This document shows positions 59,109-64,000 of a stretch of 64,000 nt of DNA, in pieces. Source of the stretch: Osedax fenrisi (Eukaryota; Annelida; Polychaeta; Sabellida; Siboglinidae); contig OZ025241.1 of the NCBI GenBank assembly GCA_964019155.1, positions 53,730,808-53,794,807 on the forward strand. The letters run 5' to 3'. The notes beneath the pieces are model-generated. The model had not been told where the DNA came from and searched no databases. It worked only from the letters and a program-made list of their open reading frames with translations. Position 1 is the stretch's first letter. Every line of letters starts with the position of its first letter. The translations under genes and the position numbers were made by a program.

Positions 59109-59461
59109 ATTTTCATATAATATTTCATGTCATTTTTATATAAATAATATTCATATTATATTTCTAATATATAAGCTAATATTTCTTCATTTTTATGAAA
59201 ATATATTTAGCCGGAAGTTAGTTTAGCATATTAAATACTTGATTAATTTTCTCTTTCACCTTAATGCTTTATTAAACTTAGATGACCTGTACACTTTACA
59301 CTTATATTTCTTATAAGAAAATATATATATATATATATACTGGGCATATACTGCGTTATTATTAAAAGATTATCCAGGTATGGGCAGATCTATTACTCGA
59401 GTAATATATCTACAACCATTCTTTTAGGCAAACACTAATATATATATATAGGAAAACTGAT

Positions 59462-59510
<49 letters not shown>

Positions 59511-61156
59511 TATTATAAATAATAAATATAGAATTTAAATATTTATTTTTGTACAATATAATATAATATATTGAATATATGTATATTATTTTATTATTTA
59601 ATTGTATAAATTTAACTACAGACCTTAAATTTTAGAATGATAAATAATAATATCTAAATAAATAATAAATACTTAAATTTATAAAAGTTAAGGTCAAATA
59701 AAGTATTTTCATTTTATAAATGATATTGTTTGTGTAATGTGTTCATGTCATGTCTTTTATAATATATTTAGCATATCGTTATTAAAAACACCTTAAGGGC
59801 AGGCGTAACCTTCTATATTATTTGTAGGGACAATTTGTTATATTAAAATATTAAAATATAATACATTATCTTTAAAATGATGTATAATATATCATATAAA
59901 ATTAATCATAAGTACCTCAAATACGAAGTTTAATTATACACCTTTCAAAATGACGGGATTTAATAAATAGAAAAAATGCAAGTAAAACTTTAAATGCCTA
60001 TATCTCTGGTGTTTTTTTTGTTAATTTTTATTTTTTAAATGATAATAACTTTTTAACTCTTTTATGAATCTTTATAACATTTTCTGAATATATACATAAT
60101 ATATTGTTACTATTATATAGGTATGTAAGCTAAAGCAAATACAATCGATTAATATAATTATTTGAAAAATAATAATAAAAAATATTAATATTATAATTAA
60201 CTTTTCTTTATTTAATAATACATTTATTATTTTATGATGTACCTAATAGGTACTACCTATATAACTAGAGATGAATGTTATCTATTTAATTTATAAAATT
60301 AGAAAAAAATAATCATAAATAAAAATTTAATAAAAGACATTACCTGTTAAAAAATAACCATTTTTCCCTTTCATCTTTTACATGTAAACACCTGCCTTTA
60401 ATCGAAATAAATAATGTAATCATAAAAAAATTAACAAATTGAGAATTACAAAATGGTAAACCTAATACAATTAGTATGCAAATACAATGCAGATATGAAA
60501 ACATTAGATTATATATATATATATTGTTTACTATTTTTATTATTGATTTTGTATTATACATAAATCATTGTGATTTTTTTCTATTTATTTGCACACACTG
60601 CTCTCATGTACTCTCAATGAGAGTATCTCATATACACTCCTGAATGTATCATAACATCATCTCATAGATACATCTATACACTAACAAGGTATTGATTGTA
60701 ACAGCCATGTGAGCTTGTTCTATTATAGAACTTCTATAGCATGTTCTATCACAACAGCAGATATATAGACAATATATAATTACATTCCATTTCTCTATTA
60801 ATATTTCGCTATTTGGTTATAAATTCTGAACACACACACATACACAAACACAGACACACACACATATGTATTGTTGTGTATAGTAATGCATACTAGACAA
60901 GATGATAAGATTAACCATTATCCCTCTATCATAAGTAGTATGTTGTGGTTAATGAAATTAGCTAGCTCTAGATTTATACAGTTGTACATGTGTGTTCATC
61001 ATATAAATTGAATATAGAATTCAAATATAAATAATTATTTTTTTTTACATTTTATTAAAATATTTATTTTGAAATTTATATTTTATTATTTAATTCTATA
61101 CATATTTAACTATCACCTTACATCGTATAACCACCCCCACCCCGACCCCGCTACAG
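59025..61156 (+). other. ELAPOR-like intron 1
   Basis: 2132 bp, GTTAGT ... polypyrimidine (ACCCCCACCCCGACCCCGC) TACAG. Contains two (TA)n tracts (59064-59098, 59468-59506), a (CA)n (60830-60862) and no recognisable exon. The 73-codon - strand frame at 60561-60340 lacks features. Confidence 0.65.
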
Positions 61157-61280
61157 GAGCAGTTCACCTACACCTACACTAGTTGTGATGCAGACGGTAC
61201 GAGATGGAGGGTAGCCATACCGGAGACTGACCAATGTGAGGGTGGAACACCGCCCAGTCCGGTCAAGGCCAAGGACTGCA
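61157..61280 (+). CDS. ELAPOR-like gene, second coding exon
   Basis: 124 bp between acceptor CTACAG and donor GTTAGT: 41 codons plus one base (phase 0 in, phase 1 out). The peptide contains 'YTYTSCDADGTRWRVAIPET', then 'CEGGTPPSPVKAKDC', followed by A of a Ser codon. This matches the N-terminal signature of ELAPOR1/ELAPOR2 (Y-T-x-C-D-x-x-G-x-R-W-R-V-A-x-P, then C, P-x-P-V-x-x-x-x-C-S/T-F-S-C), including both downstream cysteines. The exon is about 56% G+C in DNA that is otherwise about 75% A+T. The next exon should begin with the rest of Ser and 'F-S-C', and is not in the window. The protein acts in endosomes, lysosomes or Golgi as above; assignment to paralog 1 or 2 is not possible, and invertebrates usually have a single gene. 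Confidence 0.85.
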
Positions 61281-61702
61281 GTTAGTACCACTCGCTTGAC
61301 CAGTAGTTTGCTTTAACATTCACCTAGAAGTGTACTTGACCATAGTCTGACCATACATTGATTTAATATAGTAAACAATTTGAATTTGATTTAAATTACA
61401 TTTATTTTCATCTCATAATGAATATTATTAAAATCATTTATTACATATATATATATATATATTTTATATATAGCTTTAAAAATAAACATGTATATGATTT
61501 GTATGATTACAAATATTTTATATGTATAGTTATATAGTTATATAGTTATATATTTATATGGTATTTTTATAGTATAATAAAATATAATTTTATCATTATA
61601 TATATATATTTATGGTATATTGTATATTTTAATGACTATAGTCTATAGAACCTTAATAATATTCACACAATGGCATTATCAATAATTGTATACAACATAG
61701 GT

Positions 61703-61798
61703 CACACACACACACATACTCACACACACATACACACACACACATACACACACATGCATACATACACACACACATACATACACACACACACATACACA
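61703..61798. repeat. (CA)n microsatellite
   Basis: CACACA interrupted by TA and TG steps over about 95 bp within intron 2. Confidence 0.9.
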
Positions 61799-62454
61799 TG
61801 TTTAATTGTGATAATAACAAGTTGTTGTGTACATCATGTTAGATCTATACAAGTGATATACATCATATTATGCCCTTAATAACAACATGCAATACATGGC
61901 TGGCTGGCTGGCTGCTGTTGTGATATACATGGCTATAATTATAAGTGTTCAATTATTTACCTGAGCTGATGATATATCTATTGGGTGGGTGTGTGTGTGT
62001 GTGTGCGCGTGTGTATAAGTGCGTTTGTTTGCATGCGAATTATGATATTGATTATAGATATATCTGACTTATATTACATCATGTATTACCTGTACAATAA
62101 ATACTTTATCTGTACATTACAATAGTATATCTACACTTTATAAACAATTGTTTAAGCTCTTAAGAGCTTTCACTGTAACCCTGCTTGTTAGTGTATGTTT
62201 ACAATATTCACTCATTTCAATAATTATATTTTGAACTACAAATAATATTTGAGGTTTAGTTAATATATATTTTAAATTCTATTTATTTTTCCAATAAAAT
62301 AGTGATACAATATCTATAAATAACTAGCTACCTTAATACATACAGATAAACTATTCTAATGTATCAATAATTACTAGTAATTATAAATAATTGCCATTAA
62401 ACATATTATTAATATCACACACACATAATAGTGCAATATTCCTTGTAATCAATT

Positions 62455-62745
62455 ACAGGTAGTAGGACTACTATTCAAGCTTTGTCATTAAAATAGGTCT
62501 TACAATAATATATAGATGTGATCTATATAATTGTGTATATATAAATGATCGGCTCTCGTTAAAACCATGGATTCATTAACATGAGATCGTCTTCGAAGGG
62601 ACATTAGAGCCATGTATCATATATTCCAGGAACTTAGATGAAGTTTTCACTTATAACCATATATGGTTATAAGTGAAAACTTCATCTAAATTCCTGGATG
62701 GGATGAAAGGACTCCACCTAAATAAAATAACATCAATAAATGTCA
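62455..62745 (+). mobile_element. tRNA-derived SINE, third copy, with foldback
   Basis: Starts in the box B region ('GTAGTAGGACTACTATTCAA' matching 'AAGTAGGACACGGGTTCAA' of the 26.8-kb copy) and runs through 'GGCTCTCGTTAAAAC' and 'GGGACATTAGAGCC' to the tail. The body is interrupted by an inverted copy of its own tail segment, making a 72-bp hairpin (62626-62697). Confidence 0.75.
62626..62697. repeat. 72-bp near-perfect hairpin inside SINE
   Basis: Arms of 36 bases, CCAGGAACTTAGATGAAGTT... and complement, with one mismatch and no spacer (centre ACCATATATGGT). Confidence 0.9.
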
Positions 62746-62985
62746 GGGTTTCATATAATTCAATTAGCAATTCACAATCTTAATGGGTTTACTCAATTAA
62801 TATACTGTATTAGATTGATTATTATATATATATGTAGATATTTATTTAAGATGCATCTCAGTCTCTCCTTGATAATAACTATGAGAGCACTATTGATGAA
62901 AGCATTTCCTAGTAGTTATATAGTAATTATGTAGCCAGGTTTCTAGGAAGTATTCTATTTATAGACATACTCAATAGGTAATTAC

Positions 62986-62987
<2 letters not shown>

Positions 62988-63024
<37 letters not shown>

Positions 63025-63085
63025 GACATATATATATATATATATATATAGACATATAGACATATATATATATATATATATATAG
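62988..63085. repeat. (TA)n with GACA interruptions
   Basis: Runs of TATATA separated by AGACATATAGACATA-type spacers over about 100 bp. Confidence 0.9.
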
Positions 63086-64000
63086 ATATATAAACTTGAA
63101 TGTGATGATAATAATAGAATATCAATTGACATTACATGTGTAACAGTTATGAAATGTTATTTGTTTTAAGTATCCTATTGGTGTACAATGTACCCTTTAC
63201 TTCTTACACATTGTACACTGTACATTAGACCGGTTCATTCGATTCAATTTTTAATCCTTCAGGTAAAATATAATACATATCTATATTTTAGTATAATATG
63301 TATTAACAATTTTTATAAAAAAATAGTTACCTTTGGTCACGAAGCATTTAAAGTTTGAAATATAAATTATTATTTTAAGATAAAATGTATAATATTCTAT
63401 GTATAATAGTAATGACACCATCTTATTATCTTTGATGTTTACAAATATTTAAATTAATATTTAAAATTAATTATGTATTTGTATTATATTTAATGAATTA
63501 ATATAATATATGCCATTATTTATATTTATTATTAATATAATATCTATATTTCATTTTTATATCTACAAATTACCAATATTAATGTCTCCTAAAACTCGAT
63601 AAAAATACACCATTTTACAAAGTATTTATTTCAAAATAATTCAAAAAAATAATTAATTTTTTAAAATTAATATATATAATTATACTTTACATAAATTTGA
63701 GTGATCAGATTGTATTGAATTGTGGATATAAGTTAGATATAAATGTCCTTTATACAAATAATATTAAAAAAATTATAAAATATGTAAATATATTTTGTAT
63801 TTCATATTTCAAATAAAAATCCAAAATTTTTTTAAAATGATGTTAATTTTTTTTCTAAAAATAATTTTTAATTTTTTAATAATTAATTTGAATTGTATTA
63901 TTAGTATCTATAAATTATATATTTTAATTTTTTAAATTAAATTGTAATAATTTATTTATATCAAATTATACGATTTTTAGATAATTTTTTTGACTAAAAT

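Larger units (their letters stand above)
61281..64000 (+). other. ELAPOR-like intron 2, incomplete
   Basis: Begins GTTAGT and runs past the window end. Contains (CA)n (about 61703-61798), (GT)n (61985-62010), a SINE (62455-62745) and a (TA)n cluster (62988-63085). I found no acceptor followed by a Phe-Ser-Cys-coding exon. The 69-codon (Thr-His) frame at 61670-61879 is the CA repeat. Confidence 0.6.

Noticed and set aside
61670..61879. Thr-His-rich 69-codon frame
   Set aside because: Translation of a (CA)n microsatellite in an intron.
1..64000. CRISPR array, phage defence or operon-like system
   Set aside because: No spaced direct repeats with unique spacers, no clustered same-strand prokaryote-type genes; tandem repeats here are micro- and minisatellites.

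Overview
This is an AT-rich (roughly three-quarters A+T) animal nuclear genome segment, not a microbial replicon. The evidence is GT-AG introns, exons far smaller than the sequence between them, tRNA-derived SINEs, RTE and CR1/L2-type LINEs, Mag-like Ty3/gypsy elements, hAT and TA-target MITEs, and abundant (TA)n and (CA)n microsatellites. I would guess an invertebrate but cannot name the phylum.

Host genes are sparse. (1) At the right end, on the + strand, two exons (58878-59024 and 61157-61280) join in phase and encode a signal peptide plus the first extracellular segment of an ELAPOR (KIAA1324/EIG121) family membrane protein; the rest of the gene lies beyond 64000. (2) On the - strand, two phase-0 exons (51016-50612 and 49995-49817) encode an unrecognised proline-rich, tail-like protein. 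The second exon carries a likely one-base error or polymorphism in a G9 run. (3) A 177-codon GC-rich open frame at 31442-31975 (+) is probably a real but unrecognised gene. CpG-preserving islands at about 19.3-20.0, 25.8-26.2 and 45.7-46.5 kb look like promoters or first exons, but no gene can be tied to them.

Most of the rest is dead mobile DNA. Ty3/gypsy copies: a Mag-like element with very short LTRs (2366-4320, -), a copy with CTAAT target duplications (8165-10383, +), and an integrase remnant (about 35430-36330, +). LINEs: an early fragment (4690-6640, +), RTE-type copies (17126-14290 -, 39480-41508 +, 42345-41509 -, 42346-43985 +, 33717-33316 -), and CR1/L2-like copies (19215-18478 -, about 24740-25030 +, about 28000-31330 +, 35290-34930 -). 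There are three copies of one tRNA-SINE (21.8, 26.8 and 62.5 kb). MITE families include an hAT-type at 420-794, a TA-target family starting GGGGAAAGTCTCC (11.7, 21.5, 23.3 kb), a family starting CAAAGATTTT with 7-bp target duplications (4.4, 36.4, 57.4 kb), and two TA-target MITEs at 38.3-38.9 kb.

No operon, CRISPR array, rRNA or functional tRNA was seen. I do not find a convincing undescribed multi-gene system. The best leads are the ELAPOR start, the two unknown genes, the 7-bp-target MITE family with its 33-bp miniature copy, and the RTE rearrangement at 41.1-42.7 kb.
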